From: Symbiodinium kawagutii
Taxonomy: Eukaryota > Sar > Dinophyceae > Suessiales > Symbiodiniaceae
Length of the DNA stretch: 64,000 bases
NCBI GenBank assembly: GCA_009767595.1
Contig: VSDK01000530.1
Location: 55,526 to 119,525 of the forward strand
Direction: 5' to 3'
Under the pieces are notes generated by a model that was given only the letters and a program-made list of their open reading frames with translations, did no database searches and was not told the origin of the DNA. Below, piece after piece: positions 52,601-57,129 of this stretch (positions are counted from its first letter, which is position 1; every line of letters starts with the position of its first letter). A program made the translations under genes and the position numbers.

Positions 52601-55600
52601 GGTTGATTCCACACTGGTACCTCAGGAGAGGATGCCAAGATGTTGTAACAGCATCAGTTTGTCATCATCAGCATCATCATTGAATCATCCACTATCAGAT
52701 TGCTATCATCATCACCGTCGTCGTCGTCCTCGTCGTCATCATCATCATCATCACCATCATCATTGAATCATCGTCATGCATGATATGTTCATCATTGTGT
52801 CCGTCATCAATTAGCATCATCTCACTGCAACAATTTTGCTCTTCACATGCACCGGTCCTTTCCATTCTCTCACCTGTTTCCATGTTCCCGTGTTCCTACC
52901 CCTCAATATGTGTGATAGTTTGTGTGTGTGTGTGTCTCCGTGAGTGGATGGATGTTTTGATTGTTTGTGGCAGTCCTTTCTGTTTTGTCCTTGTTGTTGT
53001 TTATCAGTTTAACAATTGTCAAATTTGACCGCGCAAATATCAAGGTAGTTTGTTTATTTGTGCGCCTATGTATTTGAATTCACCCGACTGTTGTAAAAAG
53101 TTTATCTATATTTGTGTGTTATTGTATGTTCATCAATTGCATCTATGTCAGCTAATATTAGCGGGTTTGGGCAGTCGTGTTGGATCTCTTTGTTTGAGGC
53201 ATGTACCAAAGCCTGCCTCGGCAAGGGATCGCAACGCACGGGAAATGAGCCGAATGAGCGCAGGGAAAGGATGCGAAAGGGTAGCACTGTGGATGCAGTG
53301 GCCTGATCCAGTTTGGGGGGTAAGTAGGAATGGTTAATGGATGTTGATGGTTGTCTATTGAAAAAGTTCTTTGGTGAATCACTGATTGCAGTGGTTTGGC
53401 TCAGGAGGCTCTAACCCGAAAATCCGAAGAGACAAGATTCTGAAGTTCATGCTCCGATGCATGGGTTTGCCTAGATTTGTTTCTTGCCCGCCAACAAGAC
53501 GCCGTTGTCGCAGATTTGTGATGTTTCCGCCAGGCGCAAAACTGGTTTGCTCAGATGCAGCAGGTAGGGACCACTCATCCATGGTGCCAGGACCAGGTCG
53601 TTGTAGTGACAGATCGCTACAGATCACTAGTGATCACTGATAACTGCATGTATTGAAGAAAGGATCTTCCAGGCTTGGCTCTTCCAAGGGATGGTTGGCA
53701 GTGCCTGAGAAAGGCTGTTGATAGATGTTGATAGCTTGGAGATGCTTGGAGGCTGGTGTTCAACCAGATGAAGTCACCTACTATGCTGTGATCAGCGCTC
53801 TGACAAGTGCAGGGGGGCCCAGTTTCTGCAGCGTTGACGCTGAAAAGTTGCATCGATTTGTTGTGGTGAAGCCATGGCCCCCATGGCCCCCATGGCCCCC
53901 ACGGCCCCCACGGCCCCAGCTGCTCAAGGCAAGCATGGTTGATGAAGCCATTGATATGTTGGTGGATATGGAGGCGAAGCATGGCGAAGCAACCAGAAAA
54001 TTACAGGTCTTCGAAGATTGCACCAAACAATTTGGAAGGGACAGCACCAATAGATCTGGACAGTCTGGGAGGGGTGAATGCAGGGAGATGAGAGTCGGGA
54101 AAGCTATGCAGATTCGTGTGATTGCCTTTGTTGTTGTTTTCTTGCGGCATAGTGAAGATATGAGAGATCAACGGCAAAGTGCTGAATCAGATTCCTCAAT
54201 GCTTGCCAGGAAAAGGGACTGCCAAAAAACCAAGCCGCATATGCTACCTGGCTTCAAAGCTACTGCTGTGCTGTCAAAATGACCAGTCTGCTGAGTACCG
54301 AGGGCTAGCCTTTGTTTACCTTGGGCGCATCAGCAGACATGTGTCCAACCTCGCTTGTCCTTAGCAAAGCTGCAGCTCCTCATGGCTCCCCGGTTCCGAG
54401 GCCAAGGTGGTCACAGGCTTAGGCCGTGCAGGCAGAGCACGAGAAGCAGCTGGATGGCTCTTTCAGATGGAAGAGGCACGCAACCAGCGCCGAAAATGAA
54501 TGAAATTGGATGAAAATGGTTTTTCAAACAAGATTGGATGTTTATTTATTCGTACAAATGATTACTATTGGATGATTTGGGTGGACCCCATTTTGAGAAA
54601 CCACCACTTGAATATACTTGAATCCGTTTGGACAGACCCGAAGCATTTGGGTTTTCGAATGGTGAAGTGTAATTTGAGATCCTCAAGGTCGCTGCAATAG
54701 TGCTCGGCCAAAGCACAGCTATTTGAAGCCTGAAGGGAAGTTTATTCTTTTTCCTGTTGTAAGCCACATGTAACTGGCATGAAGTTTGCATTTTGTTGAT
54801 TCCCTTTACGGATTTGCGAATGGTCCACATTTTCTTGCATGCATTTGTCTTGAAGTCAGATGCGTGCAGGCTGGGTTGAACCCTATCGGCCCCATCTACA
54901 ATTGGGTGATTGCAGCTTGCAGGGTTCCCAAGCAGGGTGAAGCTCATCCTCTTGCAGGGAGTCCAAAGATTGTTCCAGGTGTTTTGCAGGTGGCTGATCC
55001 CATTTGTAGTCTTCACGTACGTCATCTCTGCTAGAGGCCCATCAACAGGCTGAGAGAAATTGGTAGACTTTATGCCCACAGGAAGAGGTGAAACATGGTG
55101 AAACCAATAGTTTGGCTCTTCCAATTCGAGACTGCAAACGTAACTTAGTAACTTCAATCAGAGAATCCCAACGATTTTAGCTGTAGCCCAGGCAAACGAC
55201 CCGAGAACCCAACATTGGCGGAGAAAGTGGCTCGTGCATCTGACCTGTGAGAGCGCGAAGCATTTCGAAGCCATGCAGCCCAGTAGCGCAGCAAGTGCAA
55301 TGGCAGGTCATATGCTGAAGAATGGGCAAATACCCAACGAGTTTTGCCGGCAGCTTACATGGAAGGGGGCAACAATTGGGCAACAGGGAAGAATTTCATC
55401 TCTACTCATGACATGGAGTCTATGCAGGGTGTCCCATGGGTACATGAACCACCAATAGTGATCTTAGTATATCTGTGTTCACTTGAATTTATTGTGCTAA
55501 GTGGACATGTGGCAGTGCACCGTGGATAGTAGGCCTTGGCGAACCGTTGTAATGCAGCTCGAGGTGTGACTACCTTGCGGCAAATCCTTGGCCCTGAGCG

Positions 55601-55646
55601 TTTCACGGCCCTCGAGGCACGGTTGGTCGCCATGGGCAGCGGTTGA
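12806..55646 (+). CDS. Pentatricopeptide-repeat (PPR) protein locus, about 70 short exons
   Basis: This is a gene-level entry for a continuous + strand series of exons encoding PPR helices, described block by block below. The left part (13.5-34.7 kb) has classical repeats (KAG-D-EAA-W pattern, GVEPD turns). From about 35.5 kb the dinoflagellate Trp-type dominates (YNAAISACEK then W-AL-LL), and it returns to classical near the C-terminus. Exon joins are often exact in phase. PPR proteins bind single-stranded RNA in plastids or mitochondria, in editing, splicing and stability. I see no transit peptide because the 5' end is unresolved, and no DYW, SMR or other catalytic tail. FMO (21.7-23.6 kb) and a Trp-rich-domain gene (42.5-44.9 kb) interrupt the run, so two or three PPR genes in series is the main alternative. 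Confidence 0.6.
14396..15097 (+). CDS. PPR exons
   Basis: 14396-14437 (ATTCCAG acceptor; DLLNQLNELAAKGQ; GT donor) and 15008-15097 (frame with LSAELEPNINEYNLTCMLAF). The second has the usual PPR inter-repeat turn (LEPN) followed by the next helix A. Confidence 0.5.
15558..16281 (+). CDS. PPR exons
   Basis: 15558-15718 encodes RYGTMLKACANAGDVKGAEQ followed by LMDRASRESPE, an essentially canonical 35-residue PPR. 16130-16281 encodes NKKFFGKLLEAASKAGHG and ends at ATTCTCAG|GTGTTT. A MITE-like element (15741-15822) occupies the intron between them. Confidence 0.7.
15741..15822. repeat. MITE-like element, copy 1
   Basis: 82 bp bounded by imperfect inverted ends: GGTTCTTGAAATAGGGGACC on the left and the complement-like GGGTACCCTATTCTGAGAAA on the right. 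The same ends recur at 45943-46049, 50506-50625, 54517-54605 and, reversed, at about 39130-39172. Confidence 0.7.
17062..17513 (+). CDS. PPR exons split by a 348-nt intron
   Basis: 17062-17121 (GTCGCAG acceptor, GT donor) reads LDDQVAFSCMVEAYAK. 17470-17513 (TTGGAG acceptor) reads AGDLEEAKKWIQRQ. Joined in phase 0 they form AYAK-AGDLEEAKKW, a textbook PPR helix turn, which fixes the intron. Confidence 0.75.
18146..18262 (+). CDS. PPR exon
   Basis: Frame containing LRFNTVIFGYASRGQMQEK, helix A and the turn of a classical PPR. The 5' boundary is ambiguous between two AG dinucleotides. A fragment at 17840-17948 ending HTDAYAKLSD may be a further exon. Confidence 0.6.
18813..19530 (+). CDS. PPR exons
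   Basis: 18813-18955 (GGCTGCAG acceptor) reads VIKEMREEGHEPEASTLATL, helix B, turn and next helix A. 19428-19530 (TTGTCAG acceptor) reads GDDEAAQRWMQKALEDLEWD, a helix A-B turn with the conserved Trp. AT-rich DNA from 19260 lies between and after them. Confidence 0.6.
19560..21208. other. Intronic or intergenic DNA, no confident exon
   Basis: A GC-richer patch at 20100-20300 has a frame with AAWEGWRFMASNGRFGWQE that might be an exon, but two other frames are equally open. The remainder is AT-rich, low-information sequence. Confidence 0.4.
21209..21262 (+). CDS. PPR exon immediately upstream of the FMO gene
   Basis: After an AACCTCAG acceptor the frame reads AFAKEGKVDKVLDLMED, a clear PPR turn and helix B. 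It is about 430 bp upstream of the relict spliced leader, placing the FMO gene either inside a PPR intron or between two PPR genes. Confidence 0.7.
21689..21725 (+). promoter_or_regulatory. Tandem relict dinoflagellate spliced leader (DinoSL)
   Basis: 21689-21710 matches the 22-nt DinoSL at 19 positions (CGTAGCCAATTTGGCTAAAG shown from 21691). The next 15 nt (21711-21725) match the truncated leader CCATTTTGGCTCAAG at 10 positions. This full-plus-truncated order is what arises when an old leader, whose internal TAG is a trans-splice acceptor, is spliced over again. It lies 36 nt before the ATG at 21762. Confidence 0.8.
21762..23591 (+). CDS. EF-hand-containing flavin-dependent monooxygenase (FMO-like), intronless
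   Basis: A 609-residue protein predicted to use FAD and NADPH to oxygenate N- or S-containing substrates. One EF-hand Ca2+-binding loop (DRNHDGILDQDE, residues 76-87) lies in a roughly 120-residue N-terminal extension. The FAD Rossmann motif GAGVAG is at 133-138, with the acidic ribose ligand Glu156 and the VGGVW element. The FMO identifying sequence FQGKILHSCTF is at 278-288, preceded by an ATG motif (259-261), and the NADPH motif GGGKSA is at 303-308. A C-terminal YGTGF completes the fold. The whole gene is one exon, unlike its surroundings, and follows a relict spliced leader, so it is a retroposed cDNA with an intact frame. A two-Rossmann oxidoreductase of another subfamily (YUCCA or Baeyer-Villiger type) is the alternative. 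Cellular location is unknown; no signal peptide is seen. Confidence 0.92.
   Translation: MGWNVYDEPLLTRSKSKYVGQDEKEILADIFLQHSAGNGLAVTPWYHAAQSISKEFPQLQSVSHPEILGRVFQMLDRNHDGILDQDEFVNGIYDLLHPTTTEGETLAARIEHGNLPSRVAWDPSSVKTVAILGAGVAGLQTARHLQEIGLSCTIFEKDEEVGGVWKKNYADFALQVPKELFEFPDFPYPDSFKCEKFPTGPEVQEYIVMYSKTFGLRDKIRFKTFVKEVYPANKRGWQLDIQDADGKMSTETFDFLVVATGMYGWPPHLPVARGSEKFQGKILHSCTFNDRTQAAGKRVVVVGGGKSAIDNAVSAAKEGISTTLVCRHWHWPVPRHLLNLVPFKYGTYSRFGHWMLKPYYKEGPLAQWFHGTCAPVKWIWWRVVEMMFRSQFRMQKDMMPPDGIDIDLFSGGQILDYEFRDMLREGKIKVVSGTIEKFTENGVILSNGSELPADLVIYGTGFAKNYDIFDKVIQDKLAIQKDGLYLYRNILPPQVPDVAFIGSEVSTFNNILTHAMQVLWLKKLLKGDMKLPTLTAMEQVIEQERAWKRSWMPPMSSRACIWQLHMLKYHDNLLKDMNEARFRKMPNCLGEILMPYTAADYRSLFTSSK
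24102..24865 (+). CDS. PPR exons downstream of FMO
   Basis: 24102-24154 (GTTGCAG acceptor, GC donor ACGAAG|GCACTG) encodes VPPSVVTYSSAMYAWTK. 24772-24865 (GCGCAAAG acceptor) reads AGNLDQAASALSRLCCIQPG. Joined they restore a PPR turn, showing the repeat series resumes right after the FMO gene. Confidence 0.65.
25460..25601 (+). CDS. PPR exons with a 54-nt intron
   Basis: 25460-25497 encodes VAYGTVLDAFAK and 25552-25601 encodes AGKPDDAIELADQMKA. The 54-nt intron 25498-25551 has GT and AG ends. The join is phase 0 and yields a canonical PPR, among the clearest introns in the window. Confidence 0.85.
26057..27255 (+). CDS. PPR exons
   Basis: 26057-26130 (TTGCAG acceptor; YGIPVTVRHQNSILEANR) is moderately convincing. 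26990-27073 (CGCTAG acceptor) reads ALVKAGKANDAARWLLQMPK, a strong PPR. 27203-27255 (CGCCAG acceptor, GC donor) reads MDDPDEYSYALVMGAF, turn and helix A of the next repeat. An 11-bp perfect inverted repeat (26417-26427 and 26448-26458) lies in the intron. Confidence 0.7.
27733..28770 (+). CDS. PPR exons flanking a perfect hairpin
   Basis: 28386-28479 (TTGTTCAG acceptor, GT donor) encodes WLKEADKSGPKMQRNAIVGL then SMWTATAG. 28673-28770 (ACGACAG acceptor) encodes AVDVCLRNRAPEEVSLLGML then QWYAKC. 27733-27830 (FAKAMRLAEIEPAPLLHEVV) is weaker because a second frame is open. A frame around 28945-29080 is also open but not clearly PPR. Confidence 0.55.
28101..28189. repeat. 33-bp perfect inverted repeat (hairpin)
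   Basis: Arms 28101-28133 and 28157-28189 are exact reverse complements separated by 23 nt. The word AATCATTGGGAATTA occurs both before the left arm and in the loop. It lies in an inferred PPR intron. Confidence 0.95.
29727..30655 (+). CDS. PPR exons
   Basis: 29727-29800 (TGTCGCAG acceptor, GT donor GAGCAG|GTGAAC) reads AGAVDAGLEWLQQAENAGLS, a strong PPR helix B and turn. 30569-30655 (TTCCGCAG acceptor, AGG|GTAAGT donor) is 29 codons (MSAAHGVNSCHMCSISIAKN and on) and is only PPR-compatible. The phases of the two do not match directly, so an exon between them may be missing. Confidence 0.6.
31294..32030 (+). CDS. Candidate PPR exons
   Basis: 31294-31408 (CACTAG acceptor) reads AFAWRSNEILLQLLDALEAA. 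A + strand frame at 31903-32030 after CTTGCAG reads RIQAAEESIDVIARCELIEL. Both are helical and PPR-like in tone. A 171-codon antisense frame (31573-32088) overlaps the second and cannot be fully excluded. Confidence 0.38.
32612..33237 (+). CDS. PPR exons, three joined in phase
   Basis: 32612-32698 is exactly 29 codons (DALTLLKRVREEGKLSVFLF, then SRTITACTK) between TTGCAG and a GC donor. 33012-33047 reads AGKVDEAIFWFD with a GT donor. 33178-33237 reads EMRRAGVEPDIVAWNCDLDL with a GC donor. All joins are phase 0 and produce two canonical repeats (TACTK-AGKVDEAIFWFD-EMRRAGVEPD). Confidence 0.88.
33654..33732. repeat. (TTTG)n microsatellite
   Basis: About 18 tandem TTTG units within an AT-rich intron. 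Confidence 0.95.
33897..34661 (+). CDS. PPR exons
   Basis: 33897-33931 reads AGRVPEAEAWI and ends at a GC donor (GGATAG|GCAGGG). 34014-34102 completes the Gly codon and reads EMKAAGITPDVYSYNQIINL then CAHTKRAED before a GT donor. 34575-34661 reads MHTAGVGPKVFKKMLLHQVD and ends AATCAG|GTAAAG; its 5' boundary is unclear. Confidence 0.78.
34895..35180. repeat. Nested inverted repeats in an intron
   Basis: A GGGGTCTCAAA-containing motif occurs at about 34926-34955, in inverted form at about 34980-35020, and again directly at about 35085-35130. ACACAGGGTTTTGT (34975) is mirrored by ACAAAACCCTGTGT (35118). The segment could fold into a cruciform or be a composite of short transposon ends. Confidence 0.7.
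35282..35466. repeat. 10-12 bp minisatellite of AACCAGTTTT/AAGGTTTAGC units
   Basis: About 15 degenerate units drift from AACCAGTTTTAACC through AGGTTTAACC to AAGGTTTAGC. It resembles but is not the TTTAGGG telomere repeat. Confidence 0.85.
35548..36360 (+). CDS. PPR exons, start of the Trp-type series
   Basis: 35548-35677 (GC donor) encodes VAEAISTFAKSGDWQSAFYL and LHEMHRYEVQSDVV. 36010-36120 is 37 codons (VMYNATINACRGSRWPVALS, then LLSELERRIPDEELVFQ) between ATTCAG and a GTAGGT donor. 36235-36360 reads EKDEITLNSSIGATKRNWSI, then AMVFFVEAQ. The first two join as SDVV-VMYNATINAC. Confidence 0.85.
36640..36735. repeat. Degenerate CCCATAGCTAT minisatellite
   Basis: Repeated ATGCCCATAGCTAT/ATGGCTAT words, about eight copies; intronic. 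Confidence 0.8.
36818..39059 (+). CDS. PPR exons joined by GC and GA introns
   Basis: 36818-36925 is 36 codons (RLADLISRNSAISALDWQLG to DVISYNT, GC donor). 38120-38205 reads AISSSEKQCQWQHAMALLGE, giving YNT-AISSSEK on joining. 38522-38568 reads LQLDVIGVSSAISAS and ends at a GA donor (AAGTG|GAGGAG). 39017-39059 continues GKQWELAIQLLDELQ with a GA donor. The reconstructed SAISAS-GKQWELAIQLL is a perfect Trp-type repeat. Confidence 0.8.
37381..37640. repeat. Pyrimidine-rich (CTCT/TTTC) tract
   Basis: About 260 bp of T/C-rich sequence including CTCTCTCTCTCT runs. It generates artificial Ser/Leu/Phe-rich frames and lies in the intron between the exons at 36818-36925 and 38120-38205. Confidence 0.85.
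39289..40152 (+). CDS. PPR exons, about five Trp-type repeats
   Basis: 39289-39489 (phase 1 leading base, GT donor) encodes KASIVSYNAVIGACPWQRAL and SIITYNSTASACVKGDQWQT. 39631 to about 39742 encodes NIVTLGVSISAFEKGRQWQH. 39937-40152 is 72 codons with two repeats (LIAVNAAISACEKCEKWQHA and VVSFSAAISACSRCEQWEKS) and a GT donor. A reversed copy of the MITE-like end sits just upstream at about 39130-39172. Confidence 0.87.
40364..41410 (+). CDS. PPR exons, Trp-type, in-phase chain
   Basis: 40364-40448 (VIAYNAAIDACGGRWLEALR; GA donor), 40705-40756 (LEQNVITWGSTIAAVG; GC donor), 40950-41064 (NLHWQRVIDFLQQMELNDLR then NEITYSAAVVSCELATH; GC donor) and 41148-41233 (WQICFLLRSQMQRDEIQASA). Phases agree at the first joins and rebuild LLNQ-GLEQNVITWG and AAVGQ-NLHWQRVI. 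41302-41410 (IMCNAAIHVDKQ) is a weaker continuation. 40790-40885 has a further PPR-like frame (VVFGVTTVALKSAAEKGN) that may be an alternative or decayed exon. Confidence 0.85.
41426..41482. repeat. 10-11 bp minisatellite (CCATGGCAAT)
   Basis: Five imperfect copies of CCATGGCA(A/G)TC in tandem. Confidence 0.85.
42501..43115 (+). CDS. Exon 1 of the Trp-rich-domain gene
   Basis: 205 codons: MGC motif, acidic linker, all of domain 1 and the first seven residues of domain 2 (FTWRAAK). The frame continues past 43115 to 43193, but the repeat register demands leaving at AAG|GACAGG, a GA donor. Confidence 0.8.
42501..44949 (+). CDS. Acylated-N-terminus protein with four Trp-rich repeat domains (three exons)
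   Basis: Exons 42501-43115, 43491-43532 and 43981-44949 join in phase 0 to a 541-residue protein. The N-terminus MGCTLSS fits co-translational N-myristoylation with adjacent Cys palmitoylation, so it is probably membrane-tethered. An acidic Glu/Ala-rich linker (about residues 15-75) follows. Then come four domains of about 95 residues, each with TW-A-K, GRLL-L-EARAFLK, PGEDQWVAV, DWVQVG-K, GKSHVDE-GYP-WGDD and NPPHA-VLW. The opening resembles the start of a C-type-lectin fold (W-A, GRL, E-FL), but the disulfide cysteines are absent; that is inference. I do not recognise a named family. Both introns have GA and AG ends, fixed by repeat register. A TTTGGTAG site at about 42446-42450 could be the spliced-leader acceptor. 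Confidence 0.78.
43491..43532 (+). CDS. Exon 2 (14-codon micro-exon)
   Basis: EEASRADGRLLDLE after a CGCCTTAG acceptor. It supplies exactly the seven residues plus GRLL-L missing between exon 1 and exon 3 by comparison with domains 1, 3 and 4. The donor is again GA (GGAG|GAGCAG). Confidence 0.72.
43855..43909. repeat. (AT)n microsatellite in intron 2
   Basis: Two AT runs separated by a short ACATGAA word. Confidence 0.9.
43981..44949 (+). CDS. Exon 3, rest of domain 2 plus domains 3 and 4
   Basis: 322 codons and TAG after a CGCTGCAG acceptor, starting EARAFLKHHGPLWPGEDQW. Domains 3 and 4 begin near 44257 and 44645. The protein stops nine codons after the last VLW. Confidence 0.85.
   Translation, partial: EARAFLKHHGPLWPGEDQWVAVERKDGRHGGRDWLQVGNKIHRLGKSHCDECGGYPHWGDSGGNPPHARTLLWMLEETARQKPPGPVWQRESCSLTWDASKQVAARMGGRLLLLSEARAFLKSGPLSPGDDQWVAVIRQDGGKDWVQVGDKHHPVGKSHVDDGSGYPRWGDDASGNPPHARTLLWIPMGLVPVESRWIKPESKIWKKETGEICEACWVKPGRSLTWADSKDFVNERAGRLLTLGEARAFLKQQGALFVNDDQWAAVLREGGEKDWVQVGNKIHQLGKSHVDECGGYPHWGDDASKNPPHAKSVLWLAANIFS
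45635..45691 (+). CDS. Candidate PPR exon
   Basis: The frame reads AFTANWMSYDELILAATEAL then stop, after a GAGCTGGAG acceptor. MSYDELILAA matches PPR helix A in shape. It is the only PPR-like exon between 41.4 and 47.7 kb. Confidence 0.35.
45943..46049. repeat. MITE-like element, copy 2 (best inverted ends)
   Basis: 107 bp whose ends are inverted repeats of about 28 bp: ATATGGGTGTTTCTCAAAAT at the left and its complement at the right, with one extra base. The interior carries TGATTTACCATTGTAAATGG, itself partly palindromic. Confidence 0.85.
47699..48678 (+). CDS. PPR exons, about six Trp-type repeats
   Basis: 47699-48056 is the longest PPR exon: EVLNYNKAISSSAKRSEWHV, VVTYNSAMNACGAGSLWQSA, SIISYSTAISSCEKAGRWQM and NVIAFNAAITACAK, with a GT donor. 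48278-48367 continues GEEWQRSFCLLDAIQAANLE and ends at a GC donor. 48561-48678 completes SAMAKGSQWQLALLCLTELG and INSVLAAFDRSGQ (GC donor). Every join restores both codon and helix, for example ACAK-GEEWQRSF and YNASLS-AMAKGSQWQ. Confidence 0.9.
48957..49798 (+). CDS. PPR exons, Trp-type
   Basis: 48957-49156 encodes WQRAIDLLEECVIRVGRLEP, LITYNSSVSACAGSGQWLAA and NVITYTSVVNAC with a GC donor. 49366-49439 (AEASEWQQALMAFDIMSQLR; GT donor) joins as VVNAC-AEASEWQQA. 49674-49798 (VFTYNAAISACEAAAEWERA, then IELLVQLETGRQ; GC donor) joins in phase 0. Confidence 0.9.
49933..51176 (+). CDS. PPR exons, Trp-type
   Basis: 49933-50010 reads ITTCGKSEAWEQALHFFCQL and PRMRLQ with a GC donor. 50690-50916 reads NSITFNAMMDGFARGEEWKR, then DVISFNAAISACEAAAKWEE. 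51074-51176 reads ISFNAAISSGEKSGRWQEAL and FLAAQLNQVQAN with a GT donor. An unusual Gly-rich insertion (EVLGTGGGMVD) lengthens one repeat. The junction between the last two exons is not resolved. Confidence 0.86.
50506..50625. repeat. MITE-like element, copy 3
   Basis: Left end TTGTCTCAAAATATGAGACC, right end GGGGGACCCCTATTTTGAGA; interior GGATGATTTGG as in the other copies. It lies in the intron between exons ending 50010 and starting 50690. Confidence 0.8.
51404..52312 (+). CDS. PPR exons, Trp-type
   Basis: 51404-51530 (EVTFNTMINACRGHWQQGLV; GC donor), 51718-51815 (GFWLRASSLLWEMHWDKLEA, then NIVSYRAA), 51961-52031 (ITCSEKAGLWISALSLLMAA; GA donor) and 52265-52312 (DTKLESNSVVYNAAVS; GC donor). 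Joins give ACEKG-GFWLRASSLL and LLMAAE-DTKLESNSVVYN. Confidence 0.83.
52655..52775. repeat. (ATC)n/(GTC)n microsatellite
   Basis: Imperfect trinucleotide block of the same type as at 1386 and 10656. Confidence 0.88.
53264..53998 (+). CDS. PPR exons, return to classical repeats
   Basis: 53742-53808 reads CLEAGVQPDEVTYYAVISAL and TS with a GC donor. 53929-53998 reads ASMVDEAIDMLVDMEAK after a GCTCAAG acceptor, joining as ISALTS-ASMVDEA. 53264-53319 (GKGCERVALWMQWPDP) is a weaker upstream exon. Confidence 0.78.
53872..53919. repeat. 9-bp minisatellite (CCATGGCCC)
   Basis: Five tandem copies of CC(A)TGGCCC/ACGGCCCCC inside a 120-nt PPR intron. Confidence 0.9.
54374..55646 (+). CDS. PPR exons and C-terminus
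   Basis: 54374-54475 reads VVTGLGRAGRAREAAGWLFQ, then MEE, with a GC donor. 54870-54923 reads AGLNPIGPIYNWVIAACR with a GT donor. 55533-55646 (AGTAG acceptor) is 37 codons plus TGA: ALANRCNAARGVTTLRQILG, then PERFTALEARLVAMGSG. All are phase 0. The last exon drifts out of PPR consensus, as expected for a capping helix. Confidence 0.78.
54517..54605. repeat. MITE-like element, copy 4
   Basis: Right end GGTGGACCCCATTTTGAGAA with the shared interior GGATGATTTGGG; the left end (GGTTTTTCAAACAAG) is more decayed. Confidence 0.65.
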
Positions 55647-55654
55647 AGTCATAG

Positions 55655-55704
55655 GCGATGGATGGCGATGGATGGCTATGGATGGCTATGGATGGCTATG
55701 GCAT
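55655..55704. repeat. GATGGCTATG minisatellite just after the PPR stop
   Basis: Five tandem 10-11 bp units. Confidence 0.85.
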
Positions 55705-55979
55705 AGAACTCTTGAAAAGTGGCTGCTAGAAACGCGCCAGAGGAGTTGAAAGATGCCCAGTTTTGCTTCAGCAAAGGCTCTTTTGAAGCAGTTGCACATG
55801 TAACCAATTCAGCGTCAAAAAAGTAAAACTCCAAGTGAATGTATTTCAGTCCATGCATGCAGAGAACCCAATTTCATATTCTATTTAGTCCAGCATCACT
55901 GCTACATGATCCACCACCCCGGGTCTCCCTTGCGCTTGGACAACGAAGCCCTACAACTGTCACAGCAGACGTTCATCAG

Positions 55980-57110
55980 GACGAGATCCCAGAACTGCAG
56001 CAAGCTGCAGCAGAAGCGCTGCGTGAAAGGCGCAGGCAACGCATTGACAAAGTTTCCTGCAACATCTTCAACCTGTTGAAAAAAATTGAAGGAAAGGTGT
56101 GCAAAGTATTACGAGTGTCTACGAGTTATGATCTTTTGATGATGTTTGTGTGATATTCATGTCCAAAAATGTTCATTTTTTTTGAAAAAGGTGCTGCTTG
56201 ACTTTGGCCAGGCAGCAGCAAAGGCAGAGACAAAGAGAGGCTGAAACATCACAAAGCCTTTTACGAAGTGCCTCCAATGAACTTGCAAAGTTTCTAGGTT
56301 CATACGGTATCGTGTTTCCTTGGCCACCCTTGATATTATGGAGACCAGATGCTTGTTCGCATTGGCAAAGTCACTGGAAACCGATGGAAACTGCCTTGCC
56401 AGGATTACTCAGAGTCACCAAGAGAGCGCAGACCAAACCCCCCGCAAAGGCCTTTGGCTTTCTGCAGTGGAACGTAGAACTGAATCGACCAACTTCAACA
56501 CATCGATACGATAAAAGTACCATCAGATGAGCAAAGCATAAGACGCTTGGCATCACAAACAGTACAGGCACTGCATTTGCCAGCGTTTGTTTGTTAGCGA
56601 GAGCCTTCCATTGTCTTTCTTCGGAACGTTCCATTGCAGCTGCGGATCAGACGATCTGGATCCGCTCAGCACATTTTGTGTGTTTGAATGTTTTGAGCAA
56701 TGTTTGCTGATCAAACATTGCAAAACCTGTGCGTACACCGATGGCTTTTTGTTGTAGACTGCGGGTTCCTGCAGTGATGCAGAACACATGCTAAAATTAG
56801 CAGTGTACTTAACAGCTTCCAGTCTTGAAGTTCCGCCAGGCAAAGACAAAGAGAGGCCTGCAAAACAGCAGCCGCTGCACTGTGTTTTCAGGTTCACATG
56901 GCCACAACACTTTGGAGAAGAGTCGACCGAAGTTCAACAAGATCAACCACCCAGTATGGTAAACACATCATCAATACTTATCATATTGATCAGTCAGTAA
57001 ATCAGTATGATAACCAAAATCAGGACCAGGAGCCACAAGCAGTTCTTGAAAGCACACAGGATCAAGACACTGCAAGCCGAAGACAAAGCTCGCGGCAGAG
57101 GCCTGTTGCT
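55980..57110 (+). CDS. Candidate exons of an unidentified charged protein
   Basis: 55980-56096 is 39 codons (DEIPELQQAAAEALRERRRQ, then RIDKVSCNIFNLLKKIEGK) between TTCATCAG and a GT donor, a good coiled-coil exon. Further frames lie at 56207-56285 (QRQREAETSQSLLRSASNEL), 56851-56957 (starts AKTKRGLQNSSRC, later TLEKSRPKFNKINHPVW) and 57020-57110 (SHKQFLKAHRIKTLQAEDKA). The words AKAETKRG, AKTKRGL and AEDKARGRGL recur at exon starts. Frame phases do not connect simply, so the gene model is incomplete. No domain recognised. Confidence 0.38.
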
Positions 57111-57129
57111 GTTGTCATGGTGCTTCCAC

